This document shows positions 49,371 to 57,786 of a stretch of 64,000 nucleotides of DNA, in pieces (positions within the stretch are counted from its first letter, which is position 1; the number at the start of each line of letters is the position of its first letter). Source of the DNA: Candidatus Accumulibacter phosphatis. GTDB taxonomy: Bacteria; Pseudomonadota; Gammaproteobacteria; Burkholderiales; Rhodocyclaceae. A program made the translations under genes and the position numbers. The notes below the pieces were generated by a model that saw only the letters and a list, made by a program, of their open reading frames with translations, had not been told where the DNA came from and ran no database searches. The stretch spans positions 1 to 64,000 of the forward strand of contig NZ_SPMY01000017.1 in NCBI RefSeq assembly GCF_012939955.1, written 5' to 3'.

Positions 49371-50373
49371 AACCGACTGCCGTACCTTTTAGCTCACGCC
49401 ATAGCTCGCTGATTGGCACGCGGTTCTTGATCGTCCGGTCGACCCATTCGGTGGGACTTGCCGTACCGGGGTGGAAACGGACGCCCCAGATCGGCTCGAA
49501 ACTGTCTGTACGCAGCGAGTAGCGCGCGTCGCCGATAACGCTCGGGTCGGCCGTGGCACGCGCCACCCAGCCGGCCGAAAAATAGTTGAAGCGCGCATAG
49601 TCGCGGCGAACGCGTTCATCGGCCAGCGCCTGCGGCGGCAGGTCTTCCTCCAGCAGCAACGCGACCGTGCTGCCTTGCTTCCAGCTCGTCGCCGCGTTAC
49701 TCACGACGCGCAAGCGGTCGGTGTAGAGAGTGTCGCCCGATTGATAGACCGATCGCCAGAGCAGCGGATTGCCGACCGTCGGAAACATCTCGGCACGATC
49801 GAGCGGATGGCCGCGGGCGGCAGCGATGCGGACTTGCATGTCGAGCGCGCGCTCGCGCTGCCAGGCCGCCGTCCCGACGTAGGCGACGCTGAGTGCCAGC
49901 GCCACAGCCGCCGGAAATCGCGAGCCACGGCGAACGGCGACGACCAGGCCGATCAGCAGCATCAAGGTCAGCAGCGGGCCGATGGTCGTGACCCAATGCC
50001 AGGCGACGCGCAGCGGCGAAAATGGCCACAGCAGGTGCGTTCCGTAGTTGGTACAGGCATCGAGCACGGCATGGGTTGCGTAACCGATGGTCGTGGCCGC
50101 CACAATCGGCCGCCAGTTCGGACGATGCCGCGCTCGTGCCAGCCAGGGCAAGGCGGCGGCGACGCCACCCACCGGAATGAAGGCCAGCGCGTGCGTGAAA
50201 TGACGATGGTACTGAATCGCCAGCAAGGGGTCGTCGGAACTGCGGATCAGGATGTCGGCGTCGGGCAACACGCCACCGACGGCGCCGAGCAGCCACGCTT
50301 GGCGACCGAGGCGCGGGCCAAGGGCAAGTTGCGCGGCCGTAGCGCCGAGCAGGGCATGAGTCAAGGGATCCAT
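49351..50373 (-). CDS. DUF457/YdjM-type membrane-bound metal-dependent hydrolase
   Basis: 340 residues. The metal-site pattern is complete: MDPLTHALLGAT, GGVLPDADIL, HRHFTHALAF and ATHAVLDACTNYGTHLLWPFSP, with several helices (LLTLMLLIGLVVAV). The C-terminal half (DRAEMFPTVGNPLLWRSVYQ) is soluble. Members are poorly understood inner-membrane hydrolases, SOS-linked in enterics. Its 3' end slightly overlaps the E1 remnant region. Confidence 0.9.
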   Translation of the reverse strand: MDPLTHALLGATAAQLALGPRLGRQAWLLGAVGGVLPDADILIRSSDDPLLAIQYHRHFTHALAFIPVGGVAAALPWLARARHRPNWRPIVAATTIGYATHAVLDACTNYGTHLLWPFSPLRVAWHWVTTIGPLLTLMLLIGLVVAVRRGSRFPAAVALALSVAYVGTAAWQRERALDMQVRIAAARGHPLDRAEMFPTVGNPLLWRSVYQSGDTLYTDRLRVVSNAATSWKQGSTVALLLEEDLPPQALADERVRRDYARFNYFSAGWVARATADPSVIGDARYSLRTDSFEPIWGVRFHPGTASPTEWVDRTIKNRVPISELWRELKGTAVGYGPLPG

Positions 50374-50649
50374 CGGGCTTCCAGGGGGTGGTCAGGTTTT
50401 GGCGCAGAAGCCGGGACAGACCCGGCAGGAGAGAATCGGTTTCAGCCAGCGGCGTGCTTGGCGCACGCCAACCCACCCCTGACCATTCAAAATTCAGTGC
50501 TTCGGATTGCGGGCGACGCGCTGGCAAGCCGCCATTATCGCGCGAAGCAGCCAACGCATCCGAGTCCCCCGCCCGATCGACAGCGCATGGTCTTTTCTTG
50601 CCTGCCTCGAAGCAGCAGCATTCCCTACACTTTTCAAGCGACCATGGCA
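50374..50649. other. Intergenic upstream of tRNA-Lys
   Basis: 276 bases between the start of the DUF457 gene (-) and the tRNA promoter. No ORF or RNA recognised; the leftward gene promoter must lie here. Confidence 0.4.
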
Positions 50650-50678
50650 TTGACAGGCATCTGACCCTTGCCTATAAT
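50650..50678 (+). promoter_or_regulatory. Consensus sigma-70 promoter of tRNA-Lys
   Basis: TTGACA at 50650-50655 and TATAAT at 50673-50678 with a 17-base spacer, both perfect consensus. GC-rich CGGCCCTCC follows, resembling a stringent discriminator. The -10 lies 14 bases before the mature tRNA 5' end. Confidence 0.92.
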
Positions 50679-50692
50679 TCGGCCCTCCTCGG

Positions 50693-50768
50693 GGGTCGGT
50701 AGCTCAGTCGGTAGAGCACTGGACTTTTAATCCATTGGTCGTGAGTTCGAGCCTCACCCGACCCACCA
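50693..50768 (+). tRNA. tRNA-Lys (UUU)
   Basis: 76 nt with encoded CCA. Acceptor stem GGGTCGG/CCGACCC pairs fully; D-loop AGCTCAGTCGGTAGAGC; anticodon loop CTTTTAA with anticodon TTT; T-arm GAGTTCGAGCCTC. Discriminator A. It is a single gene with its own promoter and terminator. Confidence 0.97.
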
Positions 50769-50784
50769 AAGAAATCAGGCAGAT

Positions 50785-50811
50785 AGCCCGGCTCACAAGG
50801 TCGGGCTTTTT
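50785..50811 (+). terminator. Intrinsic terminator after tRNA-Lys
   Basis: AGCCCG (50785-50790) pairs with CGGGCT (50802-50807) around an 11-base loop, followed by a T-run. It lies 16 bases after the CCA end. Confidence 0.85.
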
Positions 50812-50970
50812 GTCGTCTGCGCGATCGTCGTCGTTCGTCGTCGATCGCCATCGAAAAGGCATGCGAGTCATTTGGTCGCGGCTGCGAATTGCCGGGCAAT
50901 GCCGCTTTCCCCCGGATTGCCCTCGCCATGCTCTCGATCGCCCCCTCCGAAAAAAGACGCCGCCTCCACC

Positions 50971-51022
50971 TAATGTGAAAGTCGCGTACGCGACTCACGA
51001 ATCTCCCTTGTTTCACATTAAA
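50971..51022 (-). repeat. Intergenic repeat R2, copy 4 (partial, inverted)
   Basis: TAATGTGAAAGTCGCGTACG and CGACTCACGAATCTCCC, i.e. the right end of R2 in reverse, followed by a second TTTCACATTAAA. The left part of the unit is absent. Confidence 0.7.
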
Positions 51023-51025
51023 CTG

Positions 51026-51193
51026 GCGGCAGAAGGAGCGGCACGCTCAAAGCTGAAGCTGACCATCGAAGACACCCTCGACTCCGGTCTGCCGCGCGCC
51101 TATGGCCCAGATCGGTACCGGCAGAAATGCGCGGCGGTCTTCGAACATGTATATGAGAGCTACCCGGAGAGAAATGCCGGGGTGTATGCCTGA
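51026..51193 (+). pseudogene. C-terminal remnant, probably type I restriction subunit R
   Basis: An open stretch without a start ends in DTLDSGLPRAYGPDRYRQKC and FEHVYESYPERNAGVYA, then TGA at 51191. I recall this ending in type I restriction endonuclease R subunits, but cannot confirm it. No hsdM or hsdS is near. A partial R2 repeat immediately precedes it, suggesting deletion of the rest. Confidence 0.45.
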
Positions 51194-51293
51194 GTTATTG
51201 CTGCAGCAGGAGATGTTTCCGAAAGTCTCATCAAGAATCCAGCACCACACCAGTGTGTGCAGCCCGCAGCGGCTCGCCGTCAATCCCGCCTGA

Positions 51294-52340
51294 TCAATGC
51301 TCGTGCCGATGATGGATGTCGGGGAAGTGGTGATGGCTGTGCGCCATCGGCAGATGCCGGTGCTGATGACTGTGCGGCTCGTCGCCGGCCCAGCCGGCAT
51401 CGTGCGGGTGCTGGTGATGCGCGTCGTGGCGGTGGCTGTGGGCGTGTTCCAGGTCGTTGTGAGTGTGCTGATGGCCGTGCTGCTCGGTGAGATGCAGCCA
51501 GACGCCGATGCCCATCATGGCGGCAGCAGCCCAGAATAGCGACGATGTCGACTCCGACTCGCCGAGAAGGAGCAACGCGACGGCAGCGCCAATGAAGGGT
51601 GCGGTTGAAAAATAAGCGCCGGTTCGCGCAGCACCGAGTCCGCGCAGGGCGAGCACGAACATCACCAGGCTCACCCCGTAGCCAAGCAGGCCAAGCGTCA
51701 TGGCCGGGAGCAGTATCGCCACACCGGGCAGCGTCATTCCCAAAGCCAGCGCTAGCAGGGTATTGACGCCACCGGCGACCAGCCCCTTGCTGCCGGCAAT
51801 GAACAGGGCGTCCGACGCCGAAACATGGCGTGTGAGATTGTTGTCGATTGCCCAGCACAGGCAGGCAACGCTGATCGCCAGCGGGCCGAGCCAACTGTCC
51901 TGCTGCGCTTCGCCAGTCGGCCAGGCGAGCAGCACGCCGCCGGCAACGATGGCCAGCATGCCGAGAACGATGCGCCGGTCGGCGTTCTCCTTGAACACCA
52001 CCCAGGCCAGCAGCGCCGTGAGCACGGCTTCAAGGTTCAACAGCAGCGAAGCCGTCGCAGCGCTGCTATGCACCAGGCCGTAGAGCAGGGCGACCGGTCC
52101 GAGCACGCCACCGAAGAGCATGGCGCCGAGCAGCCAGGGCCATTCCGCCGGCGCCAGGCCTGACGGCTGCCAGCACCGATCGCGAATCAGCCGCGCCGTA
52201 CTCAGCCCGACACCACTGCCGAGGTAGAGCAGACCGGCAAGCAGGATCGGTGGCACGTCGCCAAGCAGTAGCTTGGCCAGCGGTGTGCTGGCTCCAAAAA
52301 GAAGGGCCGCCAGCAAGGCGTAGACGACAGAGAGATTCAT
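51294..52340 (-). CDS. EamA/DMT transporter with long histidine-rich C-terminal tail
   Basis: 348 residues from the ATG at 52340. Ten hydrophobic helices in two EamA halves (YALLAALLFGASTPLAKLLL; LLLNLEAVLTALLAWVVFKE; GAYFSTAPFIGAAVALLLLG). After LHLTEQ the last 61 residues hold 24 His (HGHQHTH, HAHSHRH, HSHHH, HHRHEH). Such tails bind Zn, Ni or Co in metal transporters, so a metal-related role or a metal-sensing tail is inferred. The start was chosen at the first helix. Confidence 0.88.
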   Translation of the reverse strand: MNLSVVYALLAALLFGASTPLAKLLLGDVPPILLAGLLYLGSGVGLSTARLIRDRCWQPSGLAPAEWPWLLGAMLFGGVLGPVALLYGLVHSSAATASLLLNLEAVLTALLAWVVFKENADRRIVLGMLAIVAGGVLLAWPTGEAQQDSWLGPLAISVACLCWAIDNNLTRHVSASDALFIAGSKGLVAGGVNTLLALALGMTLPGVAILLPAMTLGLLGYGVSLVMFVLALRGLGAARTGAYFSTAPFIGAAVALLLLGESESTSSLFWAAAAMMGIGVWLHLTEQHGHQHTHNDLEHAHSHRHDAHHQHPHDAGWAGDEPHSHQHRHLPMAHSHHHFPDIHHRHEH

Positions 52341-52793
52341 CGGAGCACACACGCAAGAGGGATGCGAGACGAGGGATGACGGACGAGGTTTACAGGCTTT
52401 ACAGAGTCTACATCTCGCCGCAAAGTAGCCACGGCCAGAGCGATGGTAGCGTATTGGCCGCCGTCCGAGCGAACTGTGTGGACACCGATCAGCGGCTCGG
52501 AAAGACGGGACGAGACGCCGCTTCCCCAGCTTGGCATCAGCCTCCCAGGTCAAGCCGCTCAGGCGGCGGCACAGACGGCATCCGCACGCGGCGCAGGGCA
52601 ACAAGTCCTCGCCGGCGCGACGAATTATCTCGGCCCACGCATGACGAAACTGTAATCCTGCTGTCAGCTTGCAGTACCCTTCCCTTTTGCAGAATGATCG
52701 TTCGTCGGGAATTGTCGAGCATTCAAAGGCAGGCCAACGCTGCCCGCCTTCTCTTTCTTTCCCTCCCTCCCTGCCACTTAACGAGATCCTGCC
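52341..52793. other. Gene-free interval between EamA and DUF411 genes
   Basis: 453 bases between divergent genes. Short frames on both strands have arginine-rich, compositionally biased products and no start signal. Both promoters must lie here; no clear consensus or metal-regulator operator was seen. Confidence 0.4.
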
Positions 52794-53231
52794 ATGATGC
52801 TGATCCGCCTCTTCTTCGCCCTTGTTCTCCTCTCCACCGCCGGTGGCGCGTTCGCGCAAAGCGCCCCGCGTGTGGAGGTTTACAAGAATGCTTCCTGTAG
52901 CTGTTGCGGTGGCTGGGTCGAGCATCTGCGCGACAATGGCTTCGCGGTAAGTACGCATGATGTCGACGATGTGCCCGCCAATCGCAAGAAGCTGGGCATG
53001 CCCGAGGATCTAGGCTCGTGCCACACCGCGACGGTCAACGGCTACCTGATCGAAGGCCATGTCCCCGCGGCCGATATCAAGCGCCTGCTCAAGGAAAAAC
53101 CGAAGGCGCTGGGACTCGCGGTGCCGGCGATGCCGGCTGGATCACCAGGAATGGAAAGCTCCAGCCCGGTCCCCTACGACACCCTGCTGGTCGACCCCAA
53201 GGGCTCGACCAGCGTCTACGCCCGCCACTGA
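52794..53231 (+). CDS. DUF411 periplasmic metal-binding protein
   Basis: 145 residues. Signal peptide (MMLIRLFFALVLLSTAGGAFAQ), then VEVYKNASCSCCGGWVEHLR, GSCHTATVNGYLIEGHVPA and PKALGLAVPAMPAGSPGME, the DUF411 signature. The Cys-x-Cys-Cys and C/H/M residues suggest copper or other soft-metal binding. It lies divergent from the His-rich EamA transporter, a combination pointing to metal handling by context only. Confidence 0.92.
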   Translation: MMLIRLFFALVLLSTAGGAFAQSAPRVEVYKNASCSCCGGWVEHLRDNGFAVSTHDVDDVPANRKKLGMPEDLGSCHTATVNGYLIEGHVPAADIKRLLKEKPKALGLAVPAMPAGSPGMESSSPVPYDTLLVDPKGSTSVYARH

Positions 53232-53508
53232 GTCGCCGACATCCGCAGCAAAGCCTTATCCGTCGACCTCGCGATGAACGCCTTGGGCGTGGCCGCCGCG
53301 AGCGAACATGTGAGGAACGTCAAAGCAGTCCGCGCGAGCAATTCGTCCAGAAAAAAAGGTCTAGTATGAGGTCACGCGCATTACCTCGCCGCGCAAGTTG
53401 CGGATCACAAGGACGTGCGCCCGGCAGGAAAAATTTGTCGGTCCAAGGCCAGGATTCAGGAGCCCGCCACAAAGCCCCTGCCTCTGCCAACAAGAGGAGA
53501 GCAAGAAA
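53232..53508. other. Intergenic between DUF411 and DUF6155-like genes
   Basis: 277 bases. A short open stretch without a start (LAMNALGVAAASEHVRNVKA, ending GLV-stop near 53370) could be a relic but was not recognised. AGAGGAGA near 53498 is the ribosome site of the next gene. Confidence 0.35.
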
Positions 53509-54060
53509 ATGGTGACCAGGAAATCAGCCCCCACATGGAGCGACGTCAAAGCCGCCCTGGAGGACTTCGACCGGGCAGACCTGCTTGGCCTGCTTGAAGA
53601 TCTGTACGCCGCGCGCAAGGACAATAAGACCTTCCTGCACGCCCGCTTCGGGCTCGGTGGTGATGCCCTCAAACCGTACAAGGCAATCATCGATCGCTGG
53701 CTGTGGCCGGACGTCTTCAGCAACCAGAGCTATTCGGTGGCCAACGCCCGGAAACCGATTGCCGACTACCAGAAAGACGTCGGCGACGCCGAGGGCCTGG
53801 CCGAGCTGATGGTCTTCTACTGCCGACACGCCGTCGGCTTCAGCAGCGAAATCGGCGTCGCTGACAAGGACTATTTCGACGCGCTGCTGCACATGTTCGA
53901 GCAAGCGCTGACAACCGTCATGACTTTGCCGGAAGCGAAGCGTGAGCACTTCATCAGCGAGTTGGGCGACATCCGCGCCACCGGCCGCAACCTGGGCTGG
54001 GGAGTGGGCAGCGGTTTTAACGATGCCTGGTCACTGATTGGCCAGAAATTCGGCGACTAA
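53509..54060 (+). CDS. DUF6155-like protein
   Basis: 183 residues from the ATG at 53509, preceded by AGAGGAGAGC. Helical and soluble: LEDFDRADLLGLLEDLYAAR, YKAIIDRWLWPDVFSNQ, ARKPIADYQKDVGDAEGLAE, LMVFYCRHAVGFSSEIG and RATGRNLGWGVGSGFNDAW. This layout fits my memory of DUF6155, whose function is unknown. No neighbours suggest a role. Confidence 0.65.
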   Translation: MVTRKSAPTWSDVKAALEDFDRADLLGLLEDLYAARKDNKTFLHARFGLGGDALKPYKAIIDRWLWPDVFSNQSYSVANARKPIADYQKDVGDAEGLAELMVFYCRHAVGFSSEIGVADKDYFDALLHMFEQALTTVMTLPEAKREHFISELGDIRATGRNLGWGVGSGFNDAWSLIGQKFGD

Positions 54061-54277
54061 TGACGATTCCGAGTGGATGATTCGGAGCGTCACCGCCGCT
54101 CATCGCTCAGCCGGCCGGCTAGGGAAAGAGCCCGGACAGCGTCGCTTTCGCTGCTGTGCTTGATACCAGCGGAGGCGCTAGGCGCAGGATCCTGGCGAGG
54201 CTTTTGCCATCCCATTCGCCACCCCCACAACCAGGAGCGAAAGGCGCTGGGCGCCGGGCAGCTGCTTCTGGCTCGGC

Positions 54278-55051
54278 CTAACCGGCTGTCTGTTGCTCGA
54301 TCCGCTTGCTGTGCCGGCTCAGGCTGACACTCAGTTGGCCAACGATCTCCGAAGCCGCGTTGATGATCTGGCTTGAGCCGAAACCGGCACGAGTCATTTC
54401 CTTGTAGAACGACTTGGCGAGGATCCTGGCCACTTGATCAGGATTGGCCACGGCGCATTCCAGCGCGCCGCCAATGTCTTTTTCAGCGAACTGCATCAGC
54501 GCCATTTGCGTAAAGCGCGACCTCAGGATGTTCTGCAGTTGCACCACCTGAATGGCTTTGCCAACGAATAGCGCGACGACCTCGAGCAGACTCAGGTCGT
54601 CCTTGGTGAAGCTGCGCGCCTGCCGATGTCCGCTGATGTTGATCACGCCGATGGTTTTGCCATTGATGGCAATCGGCGAGGAAAGCAGGCTCTTGCGGGG
54701 ATCATTGGCACGCCGCGCCCACTGCGCAAACTCGGACCTTTCGATGTCCTCGATGAACAAGGCTTTACCGGTGGCAACCACTCGCCCGGCAATGCCTTCG
54801 CCGGTGCGAGTGTTTTCCTTGTATGCCGCGGCGGGCAGCGAACCGCAGCTGCCACAGACGCGCAGGCACATGTCGTCGCCTCCAGCCGCCTCGTCTTCGC
54901 TCTCGGTCAGCAACATCAGCGAACAGTTTTCGGCGTTGAGTACTCGTGCCGAAATTGCTGCGAGTTGCTGCATGTTGTCGTCGAAGCTGCCTTCGTCCAG
55001 GAAGCTGGCGAGATCCTGCAGCTTGATCAGCGAATTCTCTCTGTCACCCAT
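54278..55051 (-). CDS. GAF-domain protein
   Basis: 257 residues from the ATG at 55051 (an ATG at 55060 is equally possible). A GAF domain spans ~20-175 (ARVLNAENCSLMLLTE, GIAGRVVATGKALFIEDI, LLSSPIAINGKTIGVINISG). Cys pairs in MCLRVCGSCGS could bind a metal or be redox-active. The C-terminal ~80 residues are helical and carry no output domain, so it probably works by interaction. Confidence 0.85.
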   Translation of the reverse strand: MGDRENSLIKLQDLASFLDEGSFDDNMQQLAAISARVLNAENCSLMLLTESEDEAAGGDDMCLRVCGSCGSLPAAAYKENTRTGEGIAGRVVATGKALFIEDIERSEFAQWARRANDPRKSLLSSPIAINGKTIGVINISGHRQARSFTKDDLSLLEVVALFVGKAIQVVQLQNILRSRFTQMALMQFAEKDIGGALECAVANPDQVARILAKSFYKEMTRAGFGSSQIINAASEIVGQLSVSLSRHSKRIEQQTAG

Positions 55052-55295
55052 GACGTTCACCTGCGAATGGCCCGGTGATTCGATTATAGGCGCGCAAGCG
55101 GTGCGCGGAGCAAGCTTTCCGGCACGCCCACCAGAGCGCTGCAGCTACCGCCAGGGGGGCCACGATCTGCGCCAAGGTGAAGCCCCATCATCTGGGCGCA
55201 GCCGTTGGCCTTACCATTGGCCTTCGCGCAGTTCCGCCAGCGCCCGGACCCTCGGGTCCGGGTCGTTGCACATCACAATCCCGGAGTCAAATCGC

Positions 55296-55508
55296 GTGCA
55301 AACCAGCTCAGTTCTGATCACTTTGGCACTTCCCGCCCTGGCACTGACGAGCGCCGCCTGTACCACCGAGGCCTGGTATGAAGGCATGAAATACAGCGCC
55401 GAGAGCCGATGCCGACAACAGCCGCCAAGCGAGTTGCAGGCCTGTCGGGACCGGCTCAACAAGGAAAACCACGCGACCTATGAACGGCAACGCGCAGACC
55501 TGAAATAG
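55296..55508 (+). CDS. Small lipoprotein, unknown
   Basis: 70 residues from a GTG at 55296 with GGAG about eleven bases upstream. Signal with lipobox LTSAAC, then a charged mature part (WYEGMKYSAESRCRQQPPSE, LQACRDRLNKENHATYERQR) with two Cys able to form a disulfide. Probable outer-membrane lipoprotein, perhaps cotranscribed with the acyltransferase that follows 109 bases later. Confidence 0.65.
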   Translation: MQTSSVLITLALPALALTSAACTTEAWYEGMKYSAESRCRQQPPSELQACRDRLNKENHATYERQRADLK

Positions 55509-55617
55509 CCACCGCCAACCGCTTGTCAGCGCGCTGTCGCCCCGAAACGCCAAGGTTGCGCGATCGTCACCTGCCTGTCACAACGGCTATCGAGAATGGG
55601 CGCTCCTCAAGTCACGA

Positions 55618-56385
55618 ATGGAGCGCCTCATGGATCAGGAGCTGCGGGAACGCCCCCGCACCACCCCGGCGAACGACTACCCGGACTACTGCGTCAGCCT
55701 CGCCCAGGGCACGGACGAAGTTCGCGAAACTCAGCGCCTGCGCTACCAGGTCTTGGCCAGGGAACTCGACGCCCGTGTGCGAGGCCGGATTCCTGGCCAT
55801 GACAGCGATTTCTATGATCCCTACTGCCGACACCTGATGGCCCGGGAGGAGGCATCGAACACTCTCGACGGCTCCCTGCGCTTTCTTTCGGCCGGAGCCG
55901 CAAAGCGCGTCGACAGCTACCATGGCGAGAACGTTTTCGACATCCACCGCCTGCGAAAACTGCTTCCGCGCATGGCCGAAGTCGGCCGCTGCTGTATCCA
56001 TCCCGATTACCGCAGCGGCAAGGTCAGTTCTCTGCTCTGGGAAAGCCTGATCGACCACCCGCTGATCCACGACCAGCAGATCCTGATCGGTTGCGTGTCG
56101 ATCGGCATCACCGACGGCGGTGAGCATGCGGCCAGCCTCTTCCGGCAATTCCGCCCGCAACAGGTGGCACCGATCGACGACCGCGTCTTCCCGCTACATC
56201 GTCTGCCTGTCGAAGAGTTGGCCAACCCACGCGCGCTCGTGATGCCGCCCTTGCTCGAGGACTATCTGCGGGTTGGCGCCTGGGTGTGCGGCGAACCCGC
56301 GTGGAATCCCGACTTCAATACCGCCGACCTGATGCTGATGCTGCCGCTGTCCCGCTTTACCCGACGCCACGACCGGCGCCGATGA
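55618..56385 (+). CDS. OlsB-like GNAT acyltransferase
   Basis: 255 residues (ATG at 55630 is an alternative). The sequence EVRETQRLRYQVLARELDAR, DFYDPYCRHLMAREE, FDIHRLRKLLPRMAEVGRCC and IHPDYRSGKVSSLLWESL follows L-ornithine N-acyltransferase (OlsB) and hemolysin-like GNAT proteins. It would transfer an acyl chain from ACP to an amino group, as in ornithine-lipid synthesis. No OlsA is adjacent. Its TGA overlaps the ATG of the phosphatase gene by 4 bases. Confidence 0.82.
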   Translation: MERLMDQELRERPRTTPANDYPDYCVSLAQGTDEVRETQRLRYQVLARELDARVRGRIPGHDSDFYDPYCRHLMAREEASNTLDGSLRFLSAGAAKRVDSYHGENVFDIHRLRKLLPRMAEVGRCCIHPDYRSGKVSSLLWESLIDHPLIHDQQILIGCVSIGITDGGEHAASLFRQFRPQQVAPIDDRVFPLHRLPVEELANPRALVMPPLLEDYLRVGAWVCGEPAWNPDFNTADLMLMLPLSRFTRRHDRRR

Positions 56386-57254
56386 AAGTCCGCGCCATCT
56401 TCGTTTCGGACGTCCATCTCGGAACGCGCGGCTGTCAGGCCGAACGCCTGCTCGACTTCCTGCGCGAGCATGAGGCCGAATACCTTTACCTGCTCGGCGA
56501 CATCATCGACTTCTGGGCGATGAAACGCGGCGTCCACTGGACGCCGGCCCAGAACACCCTGGTGCAGAAAATCCTGCGCCGCGCGCGACGTGGCGAACGA
56601 GTGATGCTGATTCCCGGCAACCACGACGAAGGCTTGCGCGACTACGACGGCGTATCCTTCGGCGACATCCTGGTGCGCCGCGAACATATCCACGTCACTG
56701 CCGAGGGTCGCCGTTTCCTGCTGCTGCATGGTGACCAGTTCGACCAGGTGACGCGCTATCACCGCTGGCTGGCAGTCGTCGGCGACGTCGGCTACGACGC
56801 TCTGGTGCGCATCAATGGACTGCTGACCTGGCTGCGTCGGCTGTTGCGGCGGCAAGGCTACTGGTCGCTCGCCGGCTATGCCAAGGGCCGCGTGAAACGT
56901 GCCGTGTCCTTCATTTTCGACTTCGAGGAGTCGGTGATCCACGCGGTGCGCGGACGCCATCTCGATGGCGTCATCTGTGGGCATATCCACAGTGCGACGA
57001 TCAAGACCAAGGCCGGTATGACCTACGCCAACTGTGGCGACTGGGTCGACAGCTGCACGGCGATCGTCGAGCATCTCGACGGACGACTCGAACTGATCGC
57101 TGCCTGCGAGACGGCCCATGCCGAGGCCGCAGCCGGAACTGCCGCGCCGCCGCCCCGAGCGCAACAAATACCTGCGCGACCGCCACGATCGCCGGCGCCT
57201 GGCGTCCGCGCGGCAGAGCAGCTTGCGGCCGCGCCAGCGTCTCGTCGCGGCTGA
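56382..57254 (+). CDS. UDP-2,3-diacylglucosamine diphosphatase-like metallophosphatase
   Basis: 290 residues from ATG at 56382. Calcineurin-type motifs: FVSDVHLGTRGCQAE, LLGDIIDFWAM, LIPGNHDEGLRDYDG, LLLHGDQFDQVT, VICGHIHSATIK and YANCGDWVDS. It matches the LpxH-like group of lipid A enzymes. The Ala/Pro-rich C-terminal ~50 residues look unstructured. Coupling to the OlsB-like gene suggests joint action in envelope lipid metabolism. Confidence 0.88.
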   Translation: MKVRAIFVSDVHLGTRGCQAERLLDFLREHEAEYLYLLGDIIDFWAMKRGVHWTPAQNTLVQKILRRARRGERVMLIPGNHDEGLRDYDGVSFGDILVRREHIHVTAEGRRFLLLHGDQFDQVTRYHRWLAVVGDVGYDALVRINGLLTWLRRLLRRQGYWSLAGYAKGRVKRAVSFIFDFEESVIHAVRGRHLDGVICGHIHSATIKTKAGMTYANCGDWVDSCTAIVEHLDGRLELIAACETAHAEAAAGTAAPPPRAQQIPARPPRSPAPGVRAAEQLAAAPASRRG

Positions 57255-57321
57255 GTGGTTCATCATCCCGAAACAAACGGCGGCCATGCTGCTTGTCTTT
57301 CAGTCGGGAAAGCGAACGGAC

Positions 57322-57774
57322 ATGGATCTGATTTTGTGGCGCAATGCGGAAGCCGAAGCGGCAACGGACAAGATCGCGGACAATCGACGCAAGCTTTCTG
57401 GACGTGGCGAGAAGCATGCGGAGCGCATGGCCGAGTGGCTGAAGAAGCAGCCGCTGCGCAAGGTTCAGGTCCTTTCCAGCCCGGCGCGACGGGCCCGACA
57501 AACCGCGCAGGCCCTGGGCCTGCCCTACGACGTCAAATCGCAGCTTGCGGTCGGCGCCGACGCCGCCGACCTGCTGGCCATCGCCGGCTGGCCAGACTAC
57601 CATGGCACCGTCATCCTGGTCAGTCATCAGCCGGCGCTGGGCCGTCTGGCAGCACTGCTGCTGTCGGGACAGGAAGCCGACTGGACGATCAAGCGCAGCG
57701 GCGTGTGGTGGTTCAGCAATCGCGTCCGCCGCGACGAAACACAGACTGTGCTGCGGGCGGTGGCCAATCTTTGA
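57322..57774 (+). CDS. SixA-like histidine phosphatase family protein, catalytic His replaced by Asn
   Basis: 150 residues from the ATG at 57322. The fold follows SixA: MDLILWRNAEAEA, VLSSPARRARQTAQALG, and the second His in VILVSHQPALGRLA. The catalytic RH motif reads Arg-Asn (codons CGC AAT), so the phospho-His nucleophile is absent. It is either inactive, a binding protein, or a sequence error. Its stop lies 12 bases from the convergent pilin gene. Confidence 0.85.
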   Translation: MDLILWRNAEAEAATDKIADNRRKLSGRGEKHAERMAEWLKKQPLRKVQVLSSPARRARQTAQALGLPYDVKSQLAVGADAADLLAIAGWPDYHGTVILVSHQPALGRLAALLLSGQEADWTIKRSGVWWFSNRVRRDETQTVLRAVANL

Positions 57775-57786
57775 GCCAGGGTCGGC

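Noticed and set aside
52340-52958. N-terminal extension of the His-rich EamA transporter by ~206 codons
   Set aside because: The extension is Arg/Ser/Cys-biased with no domain; the first membrane helix begins at the ATG at 52340.
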